Positions 43,499-51,573 of a stretch of 64,000 bases of DNA are shown here, piece by piece. Numbering within the stretch: the stretch's first letter is position 1; every line of letters starts with the position of its first letter. The DNA lies in contig NZ_JAESVB010000004.1 of the NCBI RefSeq assembly GCF_020618775.1, positions 124,001 to 188,000 of the forward strand. Reading direction: 5' to 3'. The notes below the pieces were generated by a model. It worked only from the letters and a program-made list of their open reading frames with translations, was not told where the DNA came from and made no database searches. Source of the DNA: Acidisoma silvae (GTDB taxonomy: Bacteria; Pseudomonadota; Alphaproteobacteria; Acetobacterales; Acetobacteraceae). Made by a program: the position numbers and the translations under genes.

Positions 43499-44080
43499 AT
43501 GATCGACGCTTTGGGCTTCAGCATAGCCGTCTGCGGTATAGAGGAACTGGGCGACCATGCCGCGCTGGGGGCCACGCATGTGCTGTCCATCCTCGACCCT
43601 GATCATCCGGTGCCGGAGGCTTTCGGCCAGTATGGCGAGCATGCCCGGCTGGAACTGCGCTTTCATGACATCATCGATCCGCAGCCGGGGATGGTCCTGC
43701 CGTCTGAGGCGGATATCGCGGCCATCCTGGCCTTCGGCCGCAGCGTGCAGGCCAGCGGTCCGGCAGCGCGGCTTCTGGTCCATTGCCACGCCGGCATTTC
43801 CCGCTCCACGGCGGCGCTGGCGCTGATCATTGCCCAGGCGCGGCCGGACAGCAGCGCCGAATCGGTGCTGGGGCAGGTTCATGGCATTCGCGAAAAAACT
43901 TGGCCTAATCTGCGGATGATCGAATTGGGCGATGGCGCGCTCGGCCGCGACGGCAGGCTGACGGAGGCGGTTTTCGACCTCTATCGCCGGCAGATCGACA
44001 AGCGCCCCCATATCGCGGACTTCATGGAAAAAGGCGGCCGTGGGCGGGAAGTGGCCGGCGCCGGTCGTAAACTGGCCTGA
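43499..44080 (+). CDS. Tyrosine/dual-specificity phosphatase-like protein
   Basis: 193 residues from ATG 43499 (GTG 43496 just before). The P-loop is VHCHAGISRSTAALALI, a proper C-x5-R motif with Ser/Thr after it. The upstream part (GATHVLSILDPDHP, RLELRFHDIIDP) matches the protein family of small tyrosine phosphatases found in alphaproteobacteria. Substrate unknown. The C-terminal 20 residues are basic and Gly-rich. Confidence 0.85.
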   Translation: MIDALGFSIAVCGIEELGDHAALGATHVLSILDPDHPVPEAFGQYGEHARLELRFHDIIDPQPGMVLPSEADIAAILAFGRSVQASGPAARLLVHCHAGISRSTAALALIIAQARPDSSAESVLGQVHGIREKTWPNLRMIELGDGALGRDGRLTEAVFDLYRRQIDKRPHIADFMEKGGRGREVAGAGRKLA

Positions 44081-44997
44081 TCGCGCCACCGGCGCGCCGG
44101 CTTTCGTCGCGCTGGGCTCAGCGCTCTCGGAAACTTGTCCGCGCCTGCGCAAGCCGGAATGGCGGCTTCTGGCCAAAAATCGTCCCTGGGACAGCGGTTC
44201 CCCGGCGCTAAAAGCACCCAAAAAAACGTTTTGATTGACCCTGTCCGGTCGATTGAAAAAGGAAGGAGACCTAGTCACGGCGCCTAGGTCTTTGGTCCAG
44301 AATTGACGAACCGGTCCAGAAAATAACCAAGAACTAGACCTGGCGGCGTAAGTAATTCCGGTTCGTCGATTTAGTCAATCAAGCCAGTTGGTTGTTTGTT
44401 CAAACAAAAAAACTAAGTTAATGGCTGATAAATTTTTATATCGACCAAAATTCGCTTTACTAATTATTTACGTTTCACCATCATGGCTTTCGTTCCGGGT
44501 CGCCATCAGACTTCAGGCGCGACGGCTGCCGTCTCATCAAGAGATCGCATGATTTTTGGCTCTATCAGCGGTTTTAAGACATCGCTGCCGGAGCCTTGGA
44601 TTTTGAAAAACGACTGCATAGGGCAGGAGAAACGTCAGTGCGGTGATAGTTCACCCAAGTGCATGACAGCAGGCGGGGCGGGTCCGGATGGGTCGGATCA
44701 ATTCGCTCGGGTTCTGCACATATTTGTCTTGAAGATGGATAAGGCAGCCATAATCTGTGGCGGTTTTTGCTCGGCTGCTTCGTCAGCCGGCAAAGCGTCA
44801 GTATTGATCGCAGGTTTTGTCTCCATTTGAACGTGATTGCTATGTCATTTCATCTTTCATGGAAAGATGAAGTCGGGATCTTGCGTCTTGTAAACGACCA
44901 CAAAAACTTTGTGATTCTTCCGGTTCGCCGAGGCGACAAGCGACCACCGGCAAAGGCCTGACCGATTAGTGCGTCTCCTTTATTCTAGCTGGAGTTA
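44081..44997. other. AT-rich intergenic stretch, no confident gene
   Basis: About 0.9 kb without a gene that I can support. From about 44220 the GC content falls sharply and several inverted repeats occur (see the separate regulatory entry). Two short open frames on the plus strand, 44483-44830 and 44767-44961, lack ribosome-binding sites and recognisable motifs; the end of the second (from an internal ATG at 44842, DEVGILRLVNDHKNFVILP) looks slightly protein-like but cannot be supported. The stretch is the 5' region of the RTX-like gene at 44998. Confidence 0.6.
44223..44408. promoter_or_regulatory. Cluster of inverted repeats, candidate structured RNA or attenuator
   Basis: Four symmetric elements in under 200 bases: AAAACGTTTT (44223-44232); GACCTAG/CTAGGTC (44268-44290); GACGAACCGG at 44305-44314 pairing with CCGGTTCGTC at 44358-44367, extendable by AATT/GATTT with one G-U pair; and TTTGTT-CA-AACAAA (44395-44408). 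CCTAGGTCT and AGACCTGG are further near-complementary segments. This is more secondary structure than expected in an AT-rich spacer. Could be an RNA, a mobile-element end or a regulatory leader. Confidence 0.4.
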
Positions 44998-45924
44998 ATG
45001 ATGAGCGACATTATGACGGTTAACGGCGGGTCGATCCCGTCGAACTTCAGTGCCGGCTTCGCGCAGACGGCATTTTTGAGTTTCTTCAACCCGTCCACGA
45101 TCGTGACCCAGATCAGTGGTGCCGGCAGTTTCGTGGTGAATGACGGAACCTTTCCGTCCCCCACTGCGATCATGGCCAGCGAAGTGGCGGTGACGCTGAG
45201 CGGTGCCAATGCCATCGCCATCACCGGGGCCAGCGATACCGTGACGGCCGGCGGGTCGTCGCCCTATCAGGCTTTTCTGAATGGCGGCGGCAGCAATGTG
45301 CTGAATACGGGTTCAGGGCAATCCACGGTCTTCGCCTCCTCGGGTTCGGCGACCATCAATGCCGGTGCAGGTTCGACCACGGTCGAAGGCAGCAGCGGCA
45401 GCCTGGCCTTCAATGGCGGCTCGTCCAGCAACGATCTGGTTTTCGCGGGATCGGGCTTCGCATCGATGGACGGCGGCTCGGGCGGGAATGACACCCTGGT
45501 CGGCGGGTCTTTCGCGACCTTCATCAATCTGTCCGGCGCGTCCCAGGACGATTTCGCGGTCGCCGGCACGGGCATCACGGTCATCGATGCCTCGCAGACG
45601 ACAGGTGGCCTGACCATCTCCACCAACCCGAGCGGCGTTGGCGTCCTGTCGGCCATCATGGGGTCCGGCGCCGATACCTTCGTCGGCGGCGGCACCACCC
45701 ATACGGTGGTGCAGGGCGGCAGTGGCGCGGATGTCTTCCTCTTCCTCAGCAACGGCCTGCCGGGCGCCGATACCATCCTGGGCTTCAGCGCCAAGGACAA
45801 TATCGGCTTCGAGCCAGGGCTGACGATCAAAGGCGAGGCGGTCGGGACGATGGGCGATGTCATCACGCTCAGCGATGGCACCACCATTACGCTGTCGGGT
45901 GTCGACCACAAGCTGTTCAGCTGA
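44998..45924 (+). CDS. RTX-like Gly/Asp/Asn-rich secreted beta-roll protein
   Basis: 308 residues from ATG 44998 (or the ATG at 45001), preceded by GGAG. The protein is rich in G, S, T, N and D with repeating beta-roll-like units (SGANAIAITGASDTVTAGG, GGGSNVLNTGSGQSTV, NAGAGSTTVEGSSGSL, GGSGGNDTLVGGS). The end, ADVFLFLSNGLPGADTILGFS then ITLSDGTTITLSGVDHKLFS, is the form of C-terminal type I secretion signals on RTX-type cargo. No N-terminal signal peptide. No HlyB/HlyD/TolC genes are in the window. Likely extracellular; function unknown. Confidence 0.8.
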   Translation: MMSDIMTVNGGSIPSNFSAGFAQTAFLSFFNPSTIVTQISGAGSFVVNDGTFPSPTAIMASEVAVTLSGANAIAITGASDTVTAGGSSPYQAFLNGGGSNVLNTGSGQSTVFASSGSATINAGAGSTTVEGSSGSLAFNGGSSSNDLVFAGSGFASMDGGSGGNDTLVGGSFATFINLSGASQDDFAVAGTGITVIDASQTTGGLTISTNPSGVGVLSAIMGSGADTFVGGGTTHTVVQGGSGADVFLFLSNGLPGADTILGFSAKDNIGFEPGLTIKGEAVGTMGDVITLSDGTTITLSGVDHKLFS

Positions 45925-46026
45925 CCGATGCCGGCGGCCGGTTAACGGTCGCCGGAATGGGCTGAAGGTGACGCACAGACTGGCCGAACCCCGTGGGTCG
46001 CCGCGGGACTCGGTTTTAAATGCCAC

Positions 46027-46068
46027 AGCGGGCATCGCCATCATGGGCGATGCCCGCTATACTGTTTA
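46027..46068. terminator. Strong hairpin between convergent genes, probable bidirectional terminator
   Basis: AGCGGGCATCGCC (46027-46039) pairs perfectly with GGCGATGCCCGCT (46046-46058) around ATCATG. On the minus side the stem is followed by an A/T-rich stretch (TTTAAAA); on the plus side by ATACTGTTT. A second stem at 45931-45955 (CCGGCGGCCG/CGGTCGCCGG) lies just after the RTX-like gene. Confidence 0.6.
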
Positions 46069-46079
46069 GCGGTGACCGA

Positions 46080-47231
46080 TCACCACTCGGCGAAATTGCC
46101 GTCGGCCAGGCGGAAGATCGGGTTGCGCCAGCCCTTGAAGTCGCGCGACAGCTCGCGGATCAATGCCTCGTCAAGGTTGATGCCGAGGCCGGCGCCGGTC
46201 GGCGCCTTGACGAAGCCGTTTTCCAGATCGAAGACGGACTTGTCCGCCAGATAGGTCAGCAGGTCATGGCCGCCGGTATTGTAATGAATGCCGAGGGACA
46301 TTTCCTCGATCACGAAATTCGGCGTCGAGACCGCAATTTGCAGGCAGGCGGCAAAGGCGATCGGCCCCAGCGGGCAATGCGGGGCCAGCGCCACGTCATA
46401 GGCTTCTGCTTGCGCCGCGATGCGCTTCACTTCCGAAATGCCGCCGGCATGGGACAGGTCGGGCTGGATGATGTCGACGATGCCGCGCTCCAGAAAGGGC
46501 TTGAAGTCCCAGCGCGTGAACAGGCGCTCACCCAGCGCGATGGGGATGGTGGTCATCCGCGACAGCTGCTCCAGCCCCTCGATATTCTCGGACAGCAGCG
46601 GCTCCTCGATGAACAGCGGCTCGATCTCTTCCAGGCGCTCAGCCAGACGGCGGGCCATCGGCTTATGGACGCGGCCGTGGAAGTCGAGGCCGATATCGAG
46701 CCCTTCGGCCTTCACCGCCGCCGCACGCTCCACCACCGCGTCCAAATCACGCGGAGACGCGACCCAGTTGAGTTCGGAGGTCGCGTTCATCTTCAATGCG
46801 CGGAAACCCTGCGCCTTGCGGGCGCGGGCGGCTTCGCCGACCTCGTCCGGGCGGTCACCGCCGATCCAGGCATAGCATTCGACCTTGTCGCGCACTTTGC
46901 CGCCGAGCAGCTGCCAGACCGGCACACCCAGCGCGCGGCCCTTCAAGTCCCACAGCGCCTGATCCAGGCCGGACAGCGCGCTCATCAGCACCGGGCCGCC
47001 GCGATAGAAGCCGCCGCGATAGCCGACCTGCCAGATTTCCTCGATATTATGGGCGTCCTGGCCGATGAAGCGGTCCCGGAAGGACGCGAAAACGCCTTCA
47101 ACCGCCTCGGAATGGCCTTCCAGGCTGGCTTCGCCCCAGCCGACCGCGCCGTCCTTGGTTTCAACGCGGACAAACAGCCAGCGTGGCGGCACGGCGAAGG
47201 TTTCGATGCGGTCGATGATCAAGGGCTTCAT
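46080..47231 (-). CDS. dgoD: D-galactonate dehydratase
   Basis: 383 residues, enolase superfamily. Alignment by eye to E. coli DgoD is strong along the whole length: PPRWLFVRVETKDG, GWGEASLEG, YRGGFYRGGPVLMSALSG-type loop, LDFHGRVHKPMA with metal Asp and catalytic His, FIEEPLLSENI and IALGERLF with metal Glu, and LAPHCPLGPIAFAACLQI with the second catalytic His. Converts D-galactonate to 2-keto-3-deoxygalactonate. No dgoK/dgoA neighbours; the preceding gene on the strand is an Asp/Glu-type racemase 217 bases upstream. Confidence 0.93.
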   Translation of the reverse strand: MKPLIIDRIETFAVPPRWLFVRVETKDGAVGWGEASLEGHSEAVEGVFASFRDRFIGQDAHNIEEIWQVGYRGGFYRGGPVLMSALSGLDQALWDLKGRALGVPVWQLLGGKVRDKVECYAWIGGDRPDEVGEAARARKAQGFRALKMNATSELNWVASPRDLDAVVERAAAVKAEGLDIGLDFHGRVHKPMARRLAERLEEIEPLFIEEPLLSENIEGLEQLSRMTTIPIALGERLFTRWDFKPFLERGIVDIIQPDLSHAGGISEVKRIAAQAEAYDVALAPHCPLGPIAFAACLQIAVSTPNFVIEEMSLGIHYNTGGHDLLTYLADKSVFDLENGFVKAPTGAGLGINLDEALIRELSRDFKGWRNPIFRLADGNFAEW

Positions 47232-47388
47232 GGCGCAGGCGGCTCCGTAATGGTCGGAACATTCCTAGCCTGAGAGCGCGCAGCCAGAAAGCCGGTCAAA
47301 TCGGATGGCTTGGCCGAATGGGGCGCATAGGAGACGCTTAGTGTGGTCAATCAGAGTCGTTCGGGTTTGATCGAAACGCCTTTCTGAT

Positions 47389-47446
47389 GTCGCCCCCGGA
47401 CTTGTTCGGGGGCGCCTAGCCCGGGGGCCCACCCGTTCCGGCGCCA
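47389..47446. repeat. Family B repeat, truncated copy B2
   Basis: GTCGCCCCCGGACTTGTTCG... with the left hairpin (CCCCCGG...CGGGGGCG) and the GGCGCC core, but no right hairpin. The rest of the 47232-47448 gap holds nothing else that I recognise. Confidence 0.65.
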
Positions 47447-47448
47447 CC

Positions 47449-48180
47449 TTAGCTGGGCGCGAAGCCTTCCAGCATTCCCGCATACGGCTTCACGCCTGGG
47501 CGCGCGTAGCCCGCGACCTTGGAGGTGGACAGGCCCAGTCCCACCAGGCCTTCCGCCAGCTTCACCGCCGCCGCCACACCGTCAATCACCGGCAGGCCCA
47601 TCTCAGCGGTGAGTTCGCGCGCGAGATCGGCCATGCCGGCGCAGCCAAGCAGGATGCATTCCGATCCGTCCTCGGCAATCGCCCGGCGGATTTCGGCGCG
47701 CACCTTCTCAACCGCGCCGCTGGCCGGGTCTTCCAGCGCCAGCACCGGCACGCCGGCGGCCCGGGCGCGGCCACGCCCTTCCATGCCGTAGCGGCGGATA
47801 AGCCCGTCCATGGCGGGCAGCGAGACGGGCAGGGTGGTGACGATGGTAAAGCGATGGCCCAGGAACCCCGCCATGCGCATCGCGGCCTCGCAGATGCCGA
47901 TGACGGGAATGGATGTCACGGTGCGGGCGGCGTCGATGCCAGGGTCATCGAAACAGGCGACGACGACGGCCTGCGCGCCGCGCTTTTCGCCCGCCATCAC
48001 CTCGGTGATCAGGCCCGGCACGCAGAAGGCCTCGTCATAAAACCCTTCGATGCTGACAGGCCCCATGGCGGGGTTCACGGCCTCGATCTCCGTGCCTGCT
48101 GCGGCGACGGATCGCGCGGCGGCACCGATCTTCGCGGTCATGGAAGCGGTCGTGTTCGGATTGACGACAAGAATTTTCAT
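47449..48180 (-). CDS. Asp/Glu/hydantoin racemase family protein
   Basis: 243 residues. ILVVNPNTTASMTAKI is the family N-terminus; the two active-site cysteines are in VVACFDDPGIDAAR and ILLGCAGMADL, as in hydantoin and allantoin racemases. It begins six bases after the stop of the second permease gene, so it belongs to the ABC operon. This suggests that the imported compound is an amino acid, hydantoin or ureide-like molecule whose enantiomer is then inverted; inference only. Confidence 0.9.
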   Translation of the reverse strand: MKILVVNPNTTASMTAKIGAAARSVAAAGTEIEAVNPAMGPVSIEGFYDEAFCVPGLITEVMAGEKRGAQAVVVACFDDPGIDAARTVTSIPVIGICEAAMRMAGFLGHRFTIVTTLPVSLPAMDGLIRRYGMEGRGRARAAGVPVLALEDPASGAVEKVRAEIRRAIAEDGSECILLGCAGMADLARELTAEMGLPVIDGVAAAVKLAEGLVGLGLSTSKVAGYARPGVKPYAGMLEGFAPS

Positions 48181-48186
48181 AAGCGT

Positions 48187-49011
48187 TCAGCCAAGCTTGG
48201 CCGCGCGGCGGCGGCGGATGATGGCCATGCTGGTCATGGCGACGATGATGACGAGCGCCGAAAAAGCCGTCGTCAGCGTGCCCAGCGCATAGATCACCGG
48301 TGTCGTCACATTCGCCGTCATGGCGAAGATTTCCAGCGGCAGCGTATTGCTGTCGCCGGCCGTCATCATGGTGCGCGGAAATTCGTCATAGGAGAGCGAG
48401 AAGCCGAACAGCGCGATGCCGACCACGCCGGGCAGGATGATCGGCAGGATGACATTGGTGAAGCTGCGCCAGGGTCCGGCGCCGAGGTCGCGCGCGGCTT
48501 CCTCCCAGCTTTTGTTGAAGCGGTTGAAGACCGCGAACATGATCAGCAGGCCAAAGGGAATGGTCCAGGTCAATTGCGCGCCGAAGGCGGAACTCCACCA
48601 GGCCGGGTTCAGGCCGAGCTGGCTGAACAGCAGGCCGATGCCGAGGCTGACGAGGATGGACGGCACGATCAGGCTGGCAATGACGAGGTAGAACAGGAAG
48701 GTGGAACCCGCGAAGCGGCGGCGGAAGGCCATGCCGCCGGCCACCGAAATCACCACATTCGCCACCATGACCATGAAGGCAAGGATGAGCGAGCGGGTAA
48801 TCGACCCGCCGAAATCCCCCACCATCTGCTGCTGGAACAGCGCATGGAACCAGTGGACGGAAAAGCCGTGCATGGGGAAGGTGAGGCCGCCGTCCGGTCC
48901 CTGGAAGGACAGGATGACGATGGTCGCAATCGGCCCGTACAGGAACAGCACGAACGCCGCGAAAAGCGACGCCAGAATATAGAAGGATTTGCCGCGCCGG
49001 TCCCGGTTCAT
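48187..49011 (-). CDS. ABC transporter permease, PotC type
   Basis: 274 residues with six transmembrane helices. The EAA loop is SWEEAARDLGAGPWRSFTNVILP-like (residues about 170-195), the contact site for the ATPase. FLYGPIATIVILSFQGPDGG near the N-terminus resembles spermidine/putrescine permeases. Second permease of the operon 52611-47449. A family A repeat fills the gap to the upstream permease. Confidence 0.92.
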   Translation of the reverse strand: MNRDRRGKSFYILASLFAAFVLFLYGPIATIVILSFQGPDGGLTFPMHGFSVHWFHALFQQQMVGDFGGSITRSLILAFMVMVANVVISVAGGMAFRRRFAGSTFLFYLVIASLIVPSILVSLGIGLLFSQLGLNPAWWSSAFGAQLTWTIPFGLLIMFAVFNRFNKSWEEAARDLGAGPWRSFTNVILPIILPGVVGIALFGFSLSYDEFPRTMMTAGDSNTLPLEIFAMTANVTTPVIYALGTLTTAFSALVIIVAMTSMAIIRRRRAAKLG

Positions 49012-49042
49012 CGGTGTGCTCCGCCACGCGTCGCTGTCGCTC

Positions 49043-49121
49043 CGTCATGCCCGCGAAAGCGGGCATCTTCTATGGGCAAGCCCTTGGGCGGCAGAGGATG
49101 CCCGCTTTCGCGGGCATGACG
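49043..49121. repeat. Family A nested palindromic repeat, copy A4, inside the ABC operon
   Basis: CGTCATGCCCGCGAAAGCGGGCATC ... GATGCCCGCTTTCGCGGGCATGACG. Lies between the two permease genes, 34 bases downstream of the stop of the first one (49156). Confidence 0.92.
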
Positions 49122-49155
49122 GGGTTGTGGCGATGAGACGTTGAACGATGCCACC

Positions 49156-50064
49156 TCACAGCTCCTTGCGGATATCGACCACGCGCAGGATCAAAAAAAC
49201 CATGATCAGCACGATGGCGAGCAGGATGACGGCGTTCGCCGCCGCCGCCGGATATTGCAATTGCGACATTTCGTTCTGGATCATGATGCCGACCGAGGCG
49301 CTCTGGCCGCCGCCCATGATGCTGACGCTGACGAAATCGCCCATTACCAGGGTGATGACGAAAATGGTGCCGATGCCGATGCCGGTTTTGGACAGCGGCA
49401 GGATGACGTTGAGAATCGTCTGCCAGAAGCCCGCGCCATTGTCGCGCGCCGCTTCGATCAGCGTGCGGTCGATGCGCATCATGGAATTGAAGATGGGTGT
49501 CACCATGAACAGCGTGTTCAGATGCACGAAGGCCAGGATGATGGCGAACTGGCTGTAGAGCAGGAAGGTCAGCGGCTGATGGATGAGGTGGAAATGCAGC
49601 AGCACGCTATTGACGATGCCGTTGCGGCCCAGCGCCGGAATCCAGGAAATGGTGCGGATGATATTGGACGTCAGGAAGGGGATTGAGCAGACGAGGAACA
49701 ATCCCATCTGCCAGGCCGCGCCGCGCACTTCGAAGGCCAGGAAATAGGACAGCCAGAAGCCCAGGAACAGCGTGATGGCCCAGGTGATGACGGCGTATTT
49801 CAGGGTGACGGCGAAGGTCTGCCAGGTCGCTGCCGATGACACCGCATCGATATAGTTCTGGACGACGAAGCTCCAGATGATCTGGACGGAGTTGTAGTCC
49901 AGGAAGCTCACGACCACGAGCATCAGGATCGGGATGACCAGGAAAATCCCGAGCACGATCGCCAAGGGCGTGGCCAGCAGCCAGGCGCCGGCGGAGGTGC
50001 CGCCGGGCTTTGCGCCAGAACGTGCTGTCGGGTTGGCTGCAGCGGCTTTGATCGTACTGCTCAA
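49156..50064 (-). CDS. ABC transporter permease, PotB type
   Basis: 302 residues from TTG 50064, chosen because AAGGGAG precedes it by eight bases; the frame is open further upstream but that part is encoded by a family B palindromic repeat. Six helices begin at GAWLLATPLAIVLGIFLVIP. The EAA loop is LIEAARDNGAGFWQTILNV. FLDYNSVQIIWSF and LNTLFMVTPIFNSMMRID fit the spermidine/putrescine (PotB) group. Confidence 0.92.
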   Translation of the reverse strand: MSSTIKAAAANPTARSGAKPGGTSAGAWLLATPLAIVLGIFLVIPILMLVVVSFLDYNSVQIIWSFVVQNYIDAVSSAATWQTFAVTLKYAVITWAITLFLGFWLSYFLAFEVRGAAWQMGLFLVCSIPFLTSNIIRTISWIPALGRNGIVNSVLLHFHLIHQPLTFLLYSQFAIILAFVHLNTLFMVTPIFNSMMRIDRTLIEAARDNGAGFWQTILNVILPLSKTGIGIGTIFVITLVMGDFVSVSIMGGGQSASVGIMIQNEMSQLQYPAAAANAVILLAIVLIMVFLILRVVDIRKEL

Positions 50065-50126
50065 ACGAGCCAGCTCCCTTGCCTTTGACTTAGCGTTTGT
50101 AAGGTCAAGTCGAACACCACCCCACA

Positions 50127-50227
50127 GTGTCATGCGCGGCTTCATGCCGCGCATCTACCCGGTTTGGCGCCGTGACGGCCTTTGGGCGCCGCAGCGGGTA
50201 GACCCGCGGCATGAAGCCGCGGGCGAC
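50127..50227. repeat. Family B nested palindromic repeat, copy B3, inside the ABC operon
   Basis: Left hairpin ATGCGCGGCTTCATGCCGCGCAT, central CTACCCGGTTTGGCGCC...GGCGCC...GGGTAG, right hairpin CCCGCGGCATGAAGCCGCGGG. The longest copy. It starts 34 bases downstream of the binding-protein stop (50262). Confidence 0.92.
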
Positions 50228-50261
50228 AGAAGGGAGGTTTGAGACCAAACCGGAAACGGCC

Positions 50262-51545
50262 TTACGCGACCGAGAACTCGTTCCATTTCTGGATCAGGTA
50301 GCGGTCGTTATCCATGACCGAGTTCCAGCAGGCGATATGGCCGATGCGGTCATAGTAGGATCCGCCGTCGCGCACGTCGCCGATCTTCGCGATCTGCTGG
50401 CCCTGCGGGCTCATGATGGCGGCGGTGGCCGGCTTGCCTTCCATCCAGTAGCCCCATTCGTTCGGCGACATGTATTTCTGCGCCGTCGTCAGCACCGCCG
50501 AGTAATAGCCCTGGCGGTTGAGGTAGGCGCCGGTCCAGCCCGACAGATACCAGTTGATATATTCATAGGCCGCGTCGCGCTCGAGGCCGGTCAGGTGCTT
50601 GGCGATGCCAAGACCGCCGCCCCAGCCGCGATAGCCTTCGGCCAGCGGCTGGAAGGTGCAGGCGATGCCCTTGGACCGCACGGCGGTGACGGCCGGCGAC
50701 CACATCGACTGGATGACGACCTCGCCCGAGGCCATCAGGTCCACGCTTTCCTCGAAGCTCTTCCAGAAGGCGCGGAACTGGCCGGCCTTTTTCTGCTCGA
50801 TGAGGAATTTGATGGTCTTGTCGATCTCGGCCTTCGTCATATTGCCCTTGTCGGCATATGTCATCAGGCCAAGGCTTTCGATCGTCATGGCGGCGTCCAT
50901 GATGCCGATGCCGGGGATATTGATGATGGCGGCCTTGCCCTTGAAGGCGGGGTCCACCAGTTCCTTCCAATGCGTGATCGGCTTGCCGACCAGATCAGGG
51001 CGGATGCCCAGCGTATCGGCATTATAGATGGTCGGGATCAGCGTCATCCATTCGGTGGGTGCCGCGGCGAATTTCGTGGAGCTTGCGCCCTCAACATAGC
51101 TCACGCGGCAGGGCGCGGTGCCCTGGCCGACGGAGGCGGTGGGCGTCACCTTGCCGTCTTTGAACAGCGGCACGATGTCTTCGTAATACTTGATCTTCTT
51201 GATATCGAGGGGCTGCAAGCGGCCGGTCGGGAAGACCTTTTTGACGGTGAAATATTCGATATCGGCGACGTCATAGCTATTGGGCTGGGTGATGGCGCGG
51301 ATGGCGGCGGCGTCCGTATCCATCGCCGTCATGGAAATGGTGATGCCGGTATCGGCCTTGCAGCGTGTCGCGATGTCATTGAGGTTCGACACGCCGGTGC
51401 CGAACTGGCGCAGCGTGATGTTCTTGATGTTCTGCGCCCAGATGGTCGGGAAGCCGGTCATGGCGCCGGAGCCGATGGCGGTGCCCGCGACAGCGGCGGC
51501 GCCTTTCAGCAGGCCACGGCGGTCGATGGTTTTTGTCTCGGTCAT
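50262..51545 (-). CDS. Tat-exported ABC transporter substrate-binding protein (PotD-like)
   Basis: 427 residues from ATG 51545. Tat signal DRRGLLKGAAAVAGTAIGSG, then a family 1 binding protein: ITLRQFGTGVSNLND, YDVADIEYFTVKKVFPTG, HWKELVDPAFKGKAAIINIPGIGIMDAA, SGEVVIQSMWSPAVTAVRSKG, EYINWYLSGWTGAYLNRQGYY. Related to extracellular binding proteins for polyamines or other small amines. It follows the ATPase gene by 28 bases. Confidence 0.92.
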   Translation of the reverse strand: MTETKTIDRRGLLKGAAAVAGTAIGSGAMTGFPTIWAQNIKNITLRQFGTGVSNLNDIATRCKADTGITISMTAMDTDAAAIRAITQPNSYDVADIEYFTVKKVFPTGRLQPLDIKKIKYYEDIVPLFKDGKVTPTASVGQGTAPCRVSYVEGASSTKFAAAPTEWMTLIPTIYNADTLGIRPDLVGKPITHWKELVDPAFKGKAAIINIPGIGIMDAAMTIESLGLMTYADKGNMTKAEIDKTIKFLIEQKKAGQFRAFWKSFEESVDLMASGEVVIQSMWSPAVTAVRSKGIACTFQPLAEGYRGWGGGLGIAKHLTGLERDAAYEYINWYLSGWTGAYLNRQGYYSAVLTTAQKYMSPNEWGYWMEGKPATAAIMSPQGQQIAKIGDVRDGGSYYDRIGHIACWNSVMDNDRYLIQKWNEFSVA

Positions 51546-51573
51546 TTCCAAAGATCCTTTGTTGTGAGCGTGA

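Noticed and set aside
44483-44830. 115-codon plus-strand open frame in the AT-rich spacer
   Set aside because: No ribosome-binding site, no recognisable motif and many cysteines scattered; overlaps the region of inverted repeats' downstream side. Not strong enough to call a gene.
47854-49119. 421-codon plus-strand open frame
   Set aside because: Antisense of the racemase and permease genes and of repeat A4; extreme His/Asp/Arg content and no motif.
50065-50154. N-terminal extension of the PotB-type permease
   Set aside because: The first 10-15 codons of the longer frame are encoded by palindromic repeat B3, and a good ribosome-binding site stands before TTG 50064.
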